This document shows, in pieces, positions 25,898 to 34,360 of a stretch of 64,000 bases of DNA. A model generated the notes under the pieces. The model was not told the DNA's origin, ran no database searches, and saw nothing but the letters and a program-made list of their open reading frames with translations. Within the stretch, counting starts at the first letter, position 1. Each line of letters opens with the position of its first letter. A program made the translations under genes and the position numbers. The DNA is from Saprospiraceae bacterium (GTDB lineage Bacteria; Bacteroidota; Bacteroidia; Chitinophagales; Saprospiraceae): the NCBI GenBank assembly GCA_016714895.1, contig JADKBV010000013.1:1-64000 (forward strand), given 5' to 3'.

Positions 25898-26821
25898 TCA
25901 ATTCGTCGATCCTGTCCATTTTCGCCAGACCATTACATTTCTGAATCCGGTCCAACTATTGGCAGTAGTCTCAATACTTTTTGGGTGTTTCAGAATAATC
26001 TGCCTTTTGTCTTTCCACGAACCACCCATGGCAGTATTGGTTTCCATTGTCCATTCACTTACATTACCCCGAATGTTGTAGATAATTTTGCTGTCGTAAG
26101 GACCACAACATTCATTAACGTTTCTGGTCGGCTTCCATTTTAGCGTATCATTTTCACACGGTATGATGTTGCTCCAAATATACGGATAGTAGTCTTTACA
26201 ACTTTCGTGTAAAGAATGTTTATATATTTTTGATTCTATCGAATCTGCATAATGAGCGATAAGCAGCCATTCTTCTTCTGTAGGTAACCGGAAATGGGGA
26301 TATAATAATTTATCTTTTGGTAATTTGGTTGCCACCAAGTCATTTTCATAAAAGTCTTCTAATTTGAAGTTGTACGCATAACCTTTTTTAAAAGAAATTT
26401 TTCGAAACTTAAAGTGATGCAAAAATCCTTCAAAAACCCGCTCAGTTCGCCATTTGGAATATAAATTCGCCTGGCGCTGATCAATATTGACGACCGGATA
26501 ATAAAAAAAATCCGGATCCACATGATAAGTCATTGAAAGTTTAGTCAAACATGTATCAAAACGATACCAAAAGCTGGTGTCAGGATGGATCATGGGTAAA
26601 GCCTCCTCAATTTTTTTATGCCAACTCATAAATTCCTGCCATCCAATGTTGGACATTTCAGATTTATCAACATATAATGTATCGTTTATTCTGACCATAT
26701 TCAGGATTTCTTTTTTTTGGGTAAATTTTTTCATTCTGTTGAATTGATAGTTTGCACACCCTGAAAAAATAAAAAATAAAAAAAATAAAAATACGATAGG
26801 TTTATACTTAGTTAAATACAT
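25898..26821 (-). CDS. SUMF1/FGE-fold lipoprotein
   Basis: 307 aa. Lipoprotein signal MYLTKYKPIVFLFFLFFIFSGC (Cys 22). The mature part has the formylglycine-generating-enzyme fold: YVDKSEMSNIGWQEFM near the start, HFRLPTEEEWLLIAHYAD, YNIRGNVSEWT, MGGSWKD and WTGFRNVM at the end. The Cys pair used by true sulfatase activators is absent from the GGSW...GFR segment, so it is probably non-enzymatic, like the GldJ/GldK-type lipoproteins of Bacteroidota. Monocistronic. The partial gene at the left edge of the window has the same fold. Confidence 0.8.
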   Translation of the reverse strand: MYLTKYKPIVFLFFLFFIFSGCANYQFNRMKKFTQKKEILNMVRINDTLYVDKSEMSNIGWQEFMSWHKKIEEALPMIHPDTSFWYRFDTCLTKLSMTYHVDPDFFYYPVVNIDQRQANLYSKWRTERVFEGFLHHFKFRKISFKKGYAYNFKLEDFYENDLVATKLPKDKLLYPHFRLPTEEEWLLIAHYADSIESKIYKHSLHESCKDYYPYIWSNIIPCENDTLKWKPTRNVNECCGPYDSKIIYNIRGNVSEWTMETNTAMGGSWKDKRQIILKHPKSIETTANSWTGFRNVMVWRKWTGSTN

Positions 26822-26938
26822 GGCGGTAAAGTTTATAAAAGTTCTTCATAATATAAAAATCAATTAATTTTTACATCATAAACAGTTCATTACATATAAC
26901 CTCAACGGTTTTCATATATGTATTAGATACCTTTGGTT

Positions 26939-27422
26939 TCAAACTGTCATCTTTTTTCTCAAAAAAGACAGAACCACGCCGGCTACCACACTTTGAATGA
27001 GTCCGTAAACCAACCAGGACAATACCATCGACAAACTGACTTCCATGGCAGCATAGGTGATCCAGAGTATAGGTACCAGGGCAATAACGGCATACAGTAC
27101 ACCAAACTCAAAACCCGTCTTAAATATATTGCCGGAAAAATACTTTTGAAATCTGTTCCACAAAATCGAAAGAGAATGCGCCAACACAAAAGGATGGGCA
27201 TAAAATAAAAAATCTCTGTCGCCTTCAGAATTAAACTCCGGACTCAGGTAGTTGACAAAAAACTCCGGAAAATAACCGATACCGATAAAAAGAATGGCAT
27301 TACTGACGATAAATATGGCTGTTCCCGCACCCAGGGTATTGATGAGTATTTCTTTAAAATGTCCTTTTGAACCGGTCTATCCAGCGTTCCAGTTCTTCAG
27401 AGGGTGTTTCGTCGTGTGTCAT
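26939..27422 (-). pseudogene. Multi-pass membrane protein gene with a frameshift
   Basis: Translating the minus strand from the ATG at 27422 gives MTHDETPSEELERWIDRFK and then a stop; skipping one base of the AAAA run at 27365-27368 restores a long frame (GHFKEILINTLGAGTAIFIV and onward) down to the stop at 26939. The repaired protein would be ~160 aa with four hydrophobic helices, for example AIFIVSNAILFIGIGYF, LYAVIALVPILWITYA and LVYGLIQSVVAGVVLSFL. Family not recognised. The slip lies in a homopolymer, so it is either a sequencing/assembly error or a recent mutation. The next gene upstream, higB, is also broken. Confidence 0.7.
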
Positions 27423-27621
27423 ACTATATCATGTTGGCTTAAAAAGTCAAATATAAAAAATATGTTTAGTATAAATCACTTTTTTATCAAATCAATTACC
27501 CTTTATCGATAAATAATTTAAAACCGATACTAACCCTGTATCTCCTATGACGCAGGTTTTACTTTCTTTATCAGAATACACAACTTACTTACTTAAGACG
27601 ATGAAAGTTTATTTTGGTGGC

Positions 27622-28065
27622 TTACACATGATTCGCCATTTGAGTACCCTTTACCTTTTTATTTTTAAAATCTGAATTATTCAATTTAGGATTTGTTTTA
27701 TTAACCAACGGGTAAGGTTTATTAAAAATTTCCTGACTAAGATTAAAATATTCTGATAACGTTCTGATGGTTTGTTTTGAAAGTCCTTTGTTGTAATGCA
27801 ACATTTTCGAGATTGTCCCCTTGGAAAGGTTTAAAATTTTACCTAAGTCTGAAGCGTTTAACCTGTGGTCTTTCATCAAAAATTTAATTATTTCCACAGG
27901 GTTTGAGTTTGTGTATGATCGATTTTCATGATCCCATTTCTCAATTAAAAAAGTCAATAACTCGGCTTCATCCCCGTCTCTTGTTGCAGGATTTTCAACC
28001 AATTCATGAAGCTTGTCACAATAAGCTTCATACTGCAATTCTGATTTTATAATTGTATATAACAT
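27622..28065 (-). CDS. higA: HigA-type antitoxin with helix-turn-helix
   Basis: 147 aa. N-terminal part LYTIIKSELQYEAYCDKLHEL and FLIEKWDHENRSY is the typical preface of the Bacteroidota/cyanobacterial HigA group; an XRE-like helix-turn-helix follows at ~60-110 (LNASDLGKILNLSKGTISKML, LSEYFNLSQEIF). It would bind and neutralise the HigB ribosome-dependent mRNA interferase and repress the operon. The gene starts 8 bases after the end of the toxin frame, the usual toxin-first higBA order. The toxin frame is interrupted, so this antitoxin may now be an orphan. It has an extra ~25-residue Lys/Asn-rich tail. Confidence 0.85.
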   Translation of the reverse strand: MLYTIIKSELQYEAYCDKLHELVENPATRDGDEAELLTFLIEKWDHENRSYTNSNPVEIIKFLMKDHRLNASDLGKILNLSKGTISKMLHYNKGLSKQTIRTLSEYFNLSQEIFNKPYPLVNKTNPKLNNSDFKNKKVKGTQMANHV

Positions 28066-28073
28066 AAGATATT

Positions 28074-28406
28074 CTAATATTTATTGATCGTATATTGTAG
28101 GTTTAATTTACAAATCTTATCATACTCGGCATGTGTCCCCAACCAGTTTACGAAAAGGTGTATTTTGTTTTGACCAAAATAATAAGAACAAATCATTCTA
28201 AACCTGTTTCCACCAATATTAAAAACCACACGGTCACTTCCGTTGCCTAAAATATCTGCAGAACCAAAGGTTTTTATAATATCCTGAGGTTTATTCCAAT
28301 CTGCATTTGTTATTAAAATCCTCCAAATATCAAAAAAATCTTAAGAATTTTTATGTTCGGACATATAATCGTAAACGGTCTTAATTTTAATAATATGTAC
28401 CTTCAT
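28074..28406 (-). pseudogene. higB: HigB-type toxin gene with an in-frame stop at codon 22
   Basis: From the ATG at 28406 the frame reads MKVHIIKIKTVYDYMSEHKNS, then TAA (28341-28343), then continues in the same frame with DFFDIWRILITNADW, GSADILGNGSDRVVFNIGGN, FRMICSYYFGQ and FVNWLGTHAEYDKI to TAG at 28074. The text after the stop is the HigB/RelE-like core (R-V-V-F-N-I-x-G-N-x-F-R and W-x-G-T-H-x-E-Y-D). No start codon is placed to rescue it. As read, the toxin is inactive; a sequencing error is the alternative. 111 codons is normal family length. Confidence 0.85.
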
Positions 28407-28420
28407 AACATAAAAAAATT

Positions 28421-28450
28421 AAAAATGTTTCACAATGTGAAACATTTTTT
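28421..28450 (-). terminator. Terminator after the cyclase gene
   Basis: AAAAATGTTTCAC-AAT-GTGAAACATTTTT, a perfect 13-bp stem with T-runs on both strands. It closes the operon ending at 28476 and lies just upstream of the toxin gene start. Confidence 0.85.
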
Positions 28451-28475
28451 ACAGAATACGCACTTCATGCTGTAC

Positions 28476-29237
28476 TTAATGCCTGACCTCTTCCATTTCA
28501 TACAATAATATTTTACTTGGACTGACATCCAGTTGCAGCGAAATGACAGAAATCAGTACCAAAAATATGCCGTCTTTGATTTGATCGGGAATGTACACCA
28601 TTTCAGTAATCGTTTTTTCGGTAAACCATTCATCGCCGTTTTTCCAAAACATATGATGCCCTTCGAGTTTTCCACCATCTTCTTCTCTGTCGACACTCGG
28701 CAGATCCAGCATCAGGTGTTTTACGCCCCAGGAATTGATAAGAGCAACAGCTTCTTTTTCGACATAAGTCGGATTATTTCCGGAATAGTTTTTATCCATT
28801 TTGCCATCATCATTAGGCAGAGTGCGCAATATCAATACATCAGTGGGTGCTGTTTTTCCAAGAATTTGCAGACTTTCCGCTGTAATGACTTTGTCACCAT
28901 TAGGCAACATCTGAGGAAATACACTGATTAATTCTCCGACAAAATGATAGTTTTTTAAACATTCAAAAATAGTCACCGGCACATTGGCAATATGGCGGAC
29001 ACATTCGGTATGGGTGCCATTGCCGTGTGGATTCATACTGATATTGTAAAAATTGACAGGCGCTCCTTTTTCAATGGAACCGATAAAATCCCCGGAACGG
29101 AAAGGTCTGGCATCAAAAAACGGGGCATAAAAACAATTGGGCGTCATTTTACCGGGGACAAGCGGAATAGAAATGTCTTTTGCTTCATCCAGTTTTGAAG
29201 TCCACCACTTTTGATTCCAAAAATATTGTATTTCCAT
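28476..29237 (-). CDS. Cyclase / kynurenine formamidase-like hydrolase
   Basis: 253 aa from the ATG at 29237, which sits one base after the nadK stop; a longer frame would overlap nadK. The metal-binding signature H-x-G-T-H-x-x-C/D-x-x-H is present as NPHGNGTHTECVRHI, where the usual Asp is Glu/Cys. Other landmarks are VDREEDGGKLEGHHMFW and the preceding LMLDLPSVD. Family members hydrolyse N-formylkynurenine or related amides using zinc or manganese. The true substrate is uncertain; no other tryptophan-catabolism gene is nearby. Cytosolic. Confidence 0.8.
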   Translation of the reverse strand: MEIQYFWNQKWWTSKLDEAKDISIPLVPGKMTPNCFYAPFFDARPFRSGDFIGSIEKGAPVNFYNISMNPHGNGTHTECVRHIANVPVTIFECLKNYHFVGELISVFPQMLPNGDKVITAESLQILGKTAPTDVLILRTLPNDDGKMDKNYSGNNPTYVEKEAVALINSWGVKHLMLDLPSVDREEDGGKLEGHHMFWKNGDEWFTEKTITEMVYIPDQIKDGIFLVLISVISLQLDVSPSKILLYEMEEVRH

Positions 29238-29238
29238 G

Positions 29239-30123
29239 TTAATTTCTTTTGTCCATGCCCCACCACAGTTTTTCACTCATGGTTTTCATAAAGTTATTTC
29301 CATTAAGGCGAATCATACCAAAACTTATATCTGCCTTTTTGATATCAATCACATGTTCAGCAGTCACTGTCTCATATCTTCCGTCGAGTGTACACATAAA
29401 GTTATCAGATCTGCCTTCTACCCTAAAAGTAATGGTGTGTGCATCCGAAAATACAATCGGCCGTACATTTAGATTGTGAGGTGCCACCGGTGTAATAATA
29501 AAATTGGAAGAATTGGGAAAAACAATAGGCCCGCCGCAACTTAAAGAATAACCTGTCGATCCGGTAGGTGTCGAAATAATGATACCATCTGCCCAATAAG
29601 CATTTAATGGTTGTCCGTCCACATAAACAAATATGGTTATCATACTTGAATTGTCTCTTTTGTGCAGGGTAAAATCATTTAACGCATAAGGAAACCCGGA
29701 AAACAATTTTTGATTGCTGCTTAATGCAAGTAAGGATCTTTTTTCAATGCTGTATTTGCCGTCTTTGATCATTTTTAGTGCTTTCCCTATAGATTGTTTG
29801 TCTACACTTGCCAAAAAACCCAGTCGACCCAGGTTAATACCCAAAACCGGGATATCCAATCCATGTAAAAAAGTGACAATCTGTAGTATGGTGCCGTCCC
29901 CGCCCATTGTTATGGCTATATCGGGTGCAAACAAAGTGAGTTCTTTGTGCAATGTGATGATCTCCAGGTTGCCGATATCCAATCCGGCATGAATTAATTC
30001 TTTGGCAAATGGTTTATAGATGGCCAATTCCCACTTTTCTTTGAGGATATAATCAAAAACCTGGCGCACATATTCCAGCTCTTTTTCTTCCCTGATTTTT
30101 ACGCCAAATAAAAATACTCTCAT
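29239..30123 (-). CDS. nadK: NAD kinase
   Basis: 294 aa, normal length. ATP-dependent phosphorylation of NAD to NADP in the cytosol. Seen: GGDGT at residues 74-78 (diphosphate binding and catalytic Asp), INLGRLGFLA, and the NAD-binding block DGIIISTPTGSTGYSL followed by GGPIV. The N-terminus MRVFLFGVKI is a direct Rossmann strand, so the start is firm. Downstream gene begins one base inside the stop region; upstream is a TetR gene at 33 bases. Essential gene in most bacteria. Confidence 0.96.
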   Translation of the reverse strand: MRVFLFGVKIREEKELEYVRQVFDYILKEKWELAIYKPFAKELIHAGLDIGNLEIITLHKELTLFAPDIAITMGGDGTILQIVTFLHGLDIPVLGINLGRLGFLASVDKQSIGKALKMIKDGKYSIEKRSLLALSSNQKLFSGFPYALNDFTLHKRDNSSMITIFVYVDGQPLNAYWADGIIISTPTGSTGYSLSCGGPIVFPNSSNFIITPVAPHNLNVRPIVFSDAHTITFRVEGRSDNFMCTLDGRYETVTAEHVIDIKKADISFGMIRLNGNNFMKTMSEKLWWGMDKRN

Positions 30124-30156
30124 CTGAAAGGGTTTATGTCGCTTTTGAAAAAAACT

Positions 30157-30828
30157 TTAAGAAACTCCCTGAGAAAACATGGCTTTTGCCACTTCAAGGT
30201 GTAACTGTTTTAATTCCTTTAAATCAACCTTAAAGAGCGGAGATACATTTCCTCCGGAAGCTGATAATACCTTAACGTAGCCGACGACTGAAGTCCACCC
30301 ATGTAAGGTACATAACATAGCATCTTTTTGGGTTTTGATACTTCCTTCTGCTTTCCCCCGCTCAATTTCTTTTACCGTCCATTTGAACGGCAGGTTATGC
30401 AATTCACGCAGTTTGTCAAAATAAGGACTGTCCTTGACCGCCGAAGTAAGTTTATTGTCATATTTTCCGGAAGGAGAAGACCTTACCATGGAAAAATAGT
30501 CCAGCAAAACTTCAGAATAAAAATAATGATTTTCACAAAACTCCATAAATGTTTCCATCAGGGCAAGGGTGCTGTCCAGTCCGCTTTTTGATGCATTGAC
30601 CGCCAAAGCTTCTTTATACACTATATTAAGCGCAGACATGGCCTGATAGGTAATGGCGAGATACAGATTTTCTTTGGATTGAAAATAGCTGTACAAAGTC
30701 ACTTTGGTAATGCCTGCTGCTGCGGCAATATCGTCCATTTTTGCATTTTTGAAACCCACTTTTTCAAAAACAGCTATGGCACTCTGGATGATGTGATGTT
30801 CTTTTTTTTGTTTCTTATCTTCCTTCAT
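30157..30828 (-). CDS. TetR-family transcriptional regulator
   Basis: 223 aa. Charged start MKEDKKQKKEHHIIQSAIAVFEKVG, then the helix-turn-helix KMDDIAAAAGITKVTLYSYFQSKENLY. The C-terminal ligand domain has no recognisable signature. It lies between a prenyl diphosphate synthase gene (71 bases) and nadK (33 bases) on the same strand, so it is probably co-transcribed, though its targets are unknown. Confidence 0.88.
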   Translation of the reverse strand: MKEDKKQKKEHHIIQSAIAVFEKVGFKNAKMDDIAAAAGITKVTLYSYFQSKENLYLAITYQAMSALNIVYKEALAVNASKSGLDSTLALMETFMEFCENHYFYSEVLLDYFSMVRSSPSGKYDNKLTSAVKDSPYFDKLRELHNLPFKWTVKEIERGKAEGSIKTQKDAMLCTLHGWTSVVGYVKVLSASGGNVSPLFKVDLKELKQLHLEVAKAMFSQGVS

Positions 30829-30899
30829 GGAAAATTATTTTATAATGAATATTCTTCATAAGAATATATAATATTCGGTACAACTAAACTACAGAAATA

Positions 30900-31874
30900 T
30901 TATAAACTTCTTTGTGTAACAAAATAAACCAGAGATTCAAGTGCGTCCCGCGTCGGAGAAGGATCAAAATCTCTGAGTATCTGAATGGCTTCATTCTGAT
31001 AAGACACCATCGCATCGGAAGCATATTCCATTCCGCCGGATTTTTTTACAAAATCGATGATTTCCCTGACTTTGGTTTCGTTATGGGACTCGTTTTTGAT
31101 GGTGTGTATTACCTTCTTTTTGGTAGCATAATCAGCATGTTGCAAGGCATAAATCAGTGGAAGTGTCATCTTTTTTTCTTTGATATCAATCCCTCTGGGT
31201 TTTCCGATATTGTCTTCTCCGTAATCAAACAAATCATCTTTGATCTGAAAGGCAATGCCCATTTTTTCTCCCAGTTTCCAGAATTTATCCAATATTTCCG
31301 GATCAGAATTGGTGGATGAAGCTCCTGCTGCACACGCTGCTGCTATCAGAGAAGCTGTTTTTTTGGTGATGATATCGTAATAAACTTCTTCTTTAATATC
31401 CAGTTTCCGAGCCTTTTCAATCTGAATCAATTCACCTTCTGCCATTTGTTTGATAGCCTTAGAAACCGTATGTAAATGTGTGTAATTATGGGTCTCAAGT
31501 GCGATGTTCATTCCTTGTGAAAGCAGGTAATCACCAACGAGAACGGCAATTTTGTTTTTCCACAGCGCATTGACGGAAAAAAAACCTCTTCGTTCGTAAG
31601 CATCGTCGACGACATCATCATGAACGAGCGTCGCAGTGTGCAATAATTCAATCAATGAAGCCGCTACATACGTGGAATCACGGATTTCTCCGCAGAGTTT
31701 TGCTGTGAGAAAAACGAGGATAGGCCGGATTTGTTTCCCCTTCTTCTGAACGATATAATAGGTTATTTTGTCGAGAAGGGGCGCGGAACTCTTCATACTT
31801 TCTTTGAAATGTTTTTCAAACTGTATGAGCTCCTGATTGACCGGTGCTTTTATTTTCTCCAGGTTGTGGGACAT
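30900..31874 (-). CDS. Trans-polyprenyl diphosphate synthase
   Basis: 324 aa. Head-to-tail condensation of isopentenyl diphosphate onto allylic diphosphates, giving the side chain of menaquinone or ubiquinone. First Asp-rich motif DDVVDD at residues 86-91, preceded by LHTATLVH; KGKQIRP substrate-binding loop at ~45; KKTASLIAAAC; second motif FQIKDDLFDY at ~210. The two residues before the first motif region are bulky-free, which fits a medium or long chain product (octaprenyl-type), but chain length cannot be decided. Nearby GGGP synthase (33.6 kb) could use a product of this type of enzyme. Confidence 0.93.
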   Translation of the reverse strand: MSHNLEKIKAPVNQELIQFEKHFKESMKSSAPLLDKITYYIVQKKGKQIRPILVFLTAKLCGEIRDSTYVAASLIELLHTATLVHDDVVDDAYERRGFFSVNALWKNKIAVLVGDYLLSQGMNIALETHNYTHLHTVSKAIKQMAEGELIQIEKARKLDIKEEVYYDIITKKTASLIAAACAAGASSTNSDPEILDKFWKLGEKMGIAFQIKDDLFDYGEDNIGKPRGIDIKEKKMTLPLIYALQHADYATKKKVIHTIKNESHNETKVREIIDFVKKSGGMEYASDAMVSYQNEAIQILRDFDPSPTRDALESLVYFVTQRSL

Positions 31875-32033
31875 AAAACGTTACTTACCAATTTATCTGG
31901 CGGTGATTTGAAACCGCTAAAGTACGGAAAAATTTGTTATTCGGGGCGGAATTAAATATTTTTCAACTTTGAAGCATGGTTTTGTAAAAAAAGTTTTATC
32001 CTTGTGTTTTATTACACCAAACAGATATATACT

Positions 32034-32789
32034 ATGTCAAACAAATCTTTTTTTGAATCAAAAAATCCGCTTTTAACCAATAAAAAATTTATACAATCTG
32101 CTGCAGAAGCCACGCAGGCCGGAAGTGCCGTACTTACTGAAACATCCACCATCACCGGGGCTGTCAACAAAACCCTGATTCTTTTTTCCATCCTGATGGT
32201 GACTTCGTTGGTCAGTTATGTGATGCCTTCCACTTTTTTAATGATCGCCGGTGCCGTCGGAGGTTTGATAGCTGTTTTGGTTGCCACCTTCAAACCCCAC
32301 ACCTCTGCCGTTTCAGCTCCTGTATACGCTGCTTTTGAAGGTCTGTTTGTCGGTTCGGTATCTGCTGTATTTGCTTCAATGATGGATGGCATCATTTTTC
32401 AGGCAGTTTCTCTTACTTTCGGCACTTTACTGACGATGCTTATCATCTACAAAACCGGTCTGATCAAAGTTACCGAAAAACTTAAAACCAGCATCGTCAT
32501 GGCTACAGGAGCCATCTTTTTTGTTTACCTCATCAGTTTTGTCGGGGGCCTGATGGGCTTTCAGATGCCTTACCTGCATGAAGGGGGAACAATAGGAATA
32601 GGTATCAGTGTCGTCATCATTGTGGTCGCCGCTTTTAATTTATTGCTGGATTTTGATGCTTTTGAAAAAGCAGAAGAACATGGAGCACCTAAATATATGG
32701 AATGGTTTTGTGCCTTGGGATTGATGGTCACTCTGGTATGGTTGTACATCGAATTTTTGAGATTGTTATCAAAACTCAACAGGGATTAA
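32034..32789 (+). CDS. Bax inhibitor-1 / YccA-family membrane protein
   Basis: 251 aa from the ATG at 32034 (MSNKSFFESKNPLLT); the frame is open 10 codons upstream. Seven hydrophobic segments follow a ~50-residue soluble start, e.g. LILFSILMVTSLVSYVM, AFEGLFVGSVSAVFASM and IGISVVIIVVAAFNLLLDFD, ending EFLRLLSKLNRD. The N-terminal SKNPLLTNKKF and FDFDAFEKAEE text is typical of the YccA/UPF0005 subgroup. Members act as membrane ion/pH-responsive proteins or protease regulators; precise role here unknown. Terminator directly downstream. Confidence 0.9.
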   Translation: MSNKSFFESKNPLLTNKKFIQSAAEATQAGSAVLTETSTITGAVNKTLILFSILMVTSLVSYVMPSTFLMIAGAVGGLIAVLVATFKPHTSAVSAPVYAAFEGLFVGSVSAVFASMMDGIIFQAVSLTFGTLLTMLIIYKTGLIKVTEKLKTSIVMATGAIFFVYLISFVGGLMGFQMPYLHEGGTIGIGISVVIIVVAAFNLLLDFDAFEKAEEHGAPKYMEWFCALGLMVTLVWLYIEFLRLLSKLNRD

Positions 32790-32796
32790 TATACAT

Positions 32797-32840
32797 AAAA
32801 ACAAACCAAAGGATAAATGAATATTTTTTGGTTTGTTTTT
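32797..32840 (+). terminator. Terminator of the Bax inhibitor-1-like gene
   Basis: AAAAACAAACCAAA, a 16-base loop, TTTGGTTTGTTTTT: a perfect 14-bp stem ending in T5, only 7 bases after the stop. Also usable from the minus strand. Confidence 0.85.
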
Positions 32841-32947
32841 ATTTTCAAAATGAACATTGTACTTGTCTGTACTTATAAAACACAGGAACCCTTCGAATAA
32901 GCCATAAAGATAGATTCCGGCTTTATTACTTAAATAATATAAGAAGT

Positions 32948-33379
32948 TTACAACTTCACTCTTTTGTATTTTTTCCAGATATCCCGGAAGCTTGAAGCCA
33001 TATTTTTGGCAGCATCATCCGTAAACCGAATGACTTCATTTGCCCCGTCAATAGAAGGAGCTGCACATGCAATACACTGAGTATTTGCATCATAAATGGC
33101 TATTTCCAAAACAAAAGGCATAAAATCGTTTTCAGGTAAAACCAAAAATCGTTGGTTGATGTCCTCATCTTTTAGAGCATATTTCTTTTTGTACGTATCA
33201 ATATTTTTTAATACGGTTTTATTTGCCGGAACGATATATTTGTATTTGGTATTCTGACCAAGGTTGACACTTACTATTTCAGAAAAAGTTTTGTCTTCCA
33301 CGTCATAGTGAAGAAAAGGACTGACGACCCAAACCTCTTTGGCTTCGTCCTCCATTTTTATTAATTGTTTATACGTCAT
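32948..33379 (-). CDS. Conserved-looking hypothetical protein
   Basis: 143 aa, soluble, no signal peptide. Text such as VWVVSPFLHYDVEDKTFSEIV, KYKYIVPANKTVLKNID, FLVLPENDFMPFVLEIAIYD and RFTDDAAKNMASSFRDIWKKYK resembles the small domain that follows or replaces phospholipase D-like nucleases in some regulators (a structural guess). Normal amino-acid use and a clean start make a real gene likely. No partner gene: it is flanked by convergent and divergent neighbours. Confidence 0.7.
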   Translation of the reverse strand: MTYKQLIKMEDEAKEVWVVSPFLHYDVEDKTFSEIVSVNLGQNTKYKYIVPANKTVLKNIDTYKKKYALKDEDINQRFLVLPENDFMPFVLEIAIYDANTQCIACAAPSIDGANEVIRFTDDAAKNMASSFRDIWKKYKRVKL

Positions 33380-33588
33380 ATAGTTATGTTTATGAATTAT
33401 TATGAATAAGATTTGATTTTTTATAAAAATATAACCATTAAACCGGGTCAGATTTTTATGTAAAAATTTACAAACAAAGGTACAAATTTTTACGATTCTG
33501 TAAAAATTTCTGATGGAAATGGTTGGCTATACGATGTCATACCGGAAAAACCAAAAAAAAGTAGTAATTTTGCAATTGATTCTTTCGA

Positions 33589-34356
33589 ATGGAGCCAACA
33601 ATTTATACACAATTAGCAGAAGCAAAACAACTCGGTCAAAAAAAATTCGCCGTATTGATAGACCCTGACAAAGTTCGCCTCGCAAAATGGCAGGGAGTTC
33701 TTGAAAACGCTATCGAAGCCGGTGTCGACTATTTTTTTATTGGCGGAAGTCTGGTGGTCAATGATATGCTCGACTACGTCCTCAAATCCCTCAAAGAAAA
33801 ATGTCACATACCGATGATTTTGTTTCCCGGTAATTCATTCCAATTGAGCTATAAAGCGGATGCTATTTTATTTTTATCCCTGATTTCCGGCAGAAATGCT
33901 GATCTCCTTATCGGTAAACACGTTATTACGGCCCCTTTTCTCAAAGTGAGTCCTCTGGAGATTATTTCCACAGGGTATATGCTTATTGACGGGGGGGTGC
34001 TCACCAGTGTGCAGTATATGAGCAATACCAATCCTATTCCCAACACAAAAGACGATATCGCTCTTTGTACGGCCATAGCCGGAGAAATGTTGGGACTCAA
34101 AATGATATATATGGATGCCGGTAGCGGAGCCAAAATACCGGTCCCTGCTTCAATGATTGAAGTAGTTAGTGGCGGTATTTCTATTCCTTTGATTGTCGGC
34201 GGCGGTATAAAAACACCCGAAAAAGCATTGGAAAATGTACGTGCCGGTGCGGATGTCATTGTTGTTGGTAACGCCATAGAAAAAGATCCCGGACTTATCA
34301 CGGAAATGGCGGCGGCCATCCATTCTTATTCAGCCACTTCCCATCCTAAAGTCTGA
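33589..34356 (+). CDS. Geranylgeranylglyceryl phosphate synthase family protein (PcrB/GGGPS)
   Basis: 255 aa TIM barrel. Seen: FAVLIDPDKV at the start, FIGGSLVVND, PMILFPGNS, LKVSPLEIISTGYMLIDGG, YMDAGSGA, PLIVGGGIKTPEKA and ADVIVVGNAIEKD, the full set for the group II GGGP synthases of Archaea and Bacteroidota. The family transfers a C20 (or longer) prenyl group to sn-glycerol-1-phosphate, forming an ether bond. The final lipid in Bacteroidota is not established. Four bases upstream of rsgA, same strand. Confidence 0.92.
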   Translation: MEPTIYTQLAEAKQLGQKKFAVLIDPDKVRLAKWQGVLENAIEAGVDYFFIGGSLVVNDMLDYVLKSLKEKCHIPMILFPGNSFQLSYKADAILFLSLISGRNADLLIGKHVITAPFLKVSPLEIISTGYMLIDGGVLTSVQYMSNTNPIPNTKDDIALCTAIAGEMLGLKMIYMDAGSGAKIPVPASMIEVVSGGISIPLIVGGGIKTPEKALENVRAGADVIVVGNAIEKDPGLITEMAAAIHSYSATSHPKV

Positions 34357-34360
34357 CGTA

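Noticed and set aside
25847..26143. 98-codon plus-strand frame
   Set aside because: Antisense shadow of the SUMF1-fold lipoprotein gene.
33849..34319. 156-codon minus-strand frame
   Set aside because: Antisense to the GGGP synthase gene, which has all family motifs.
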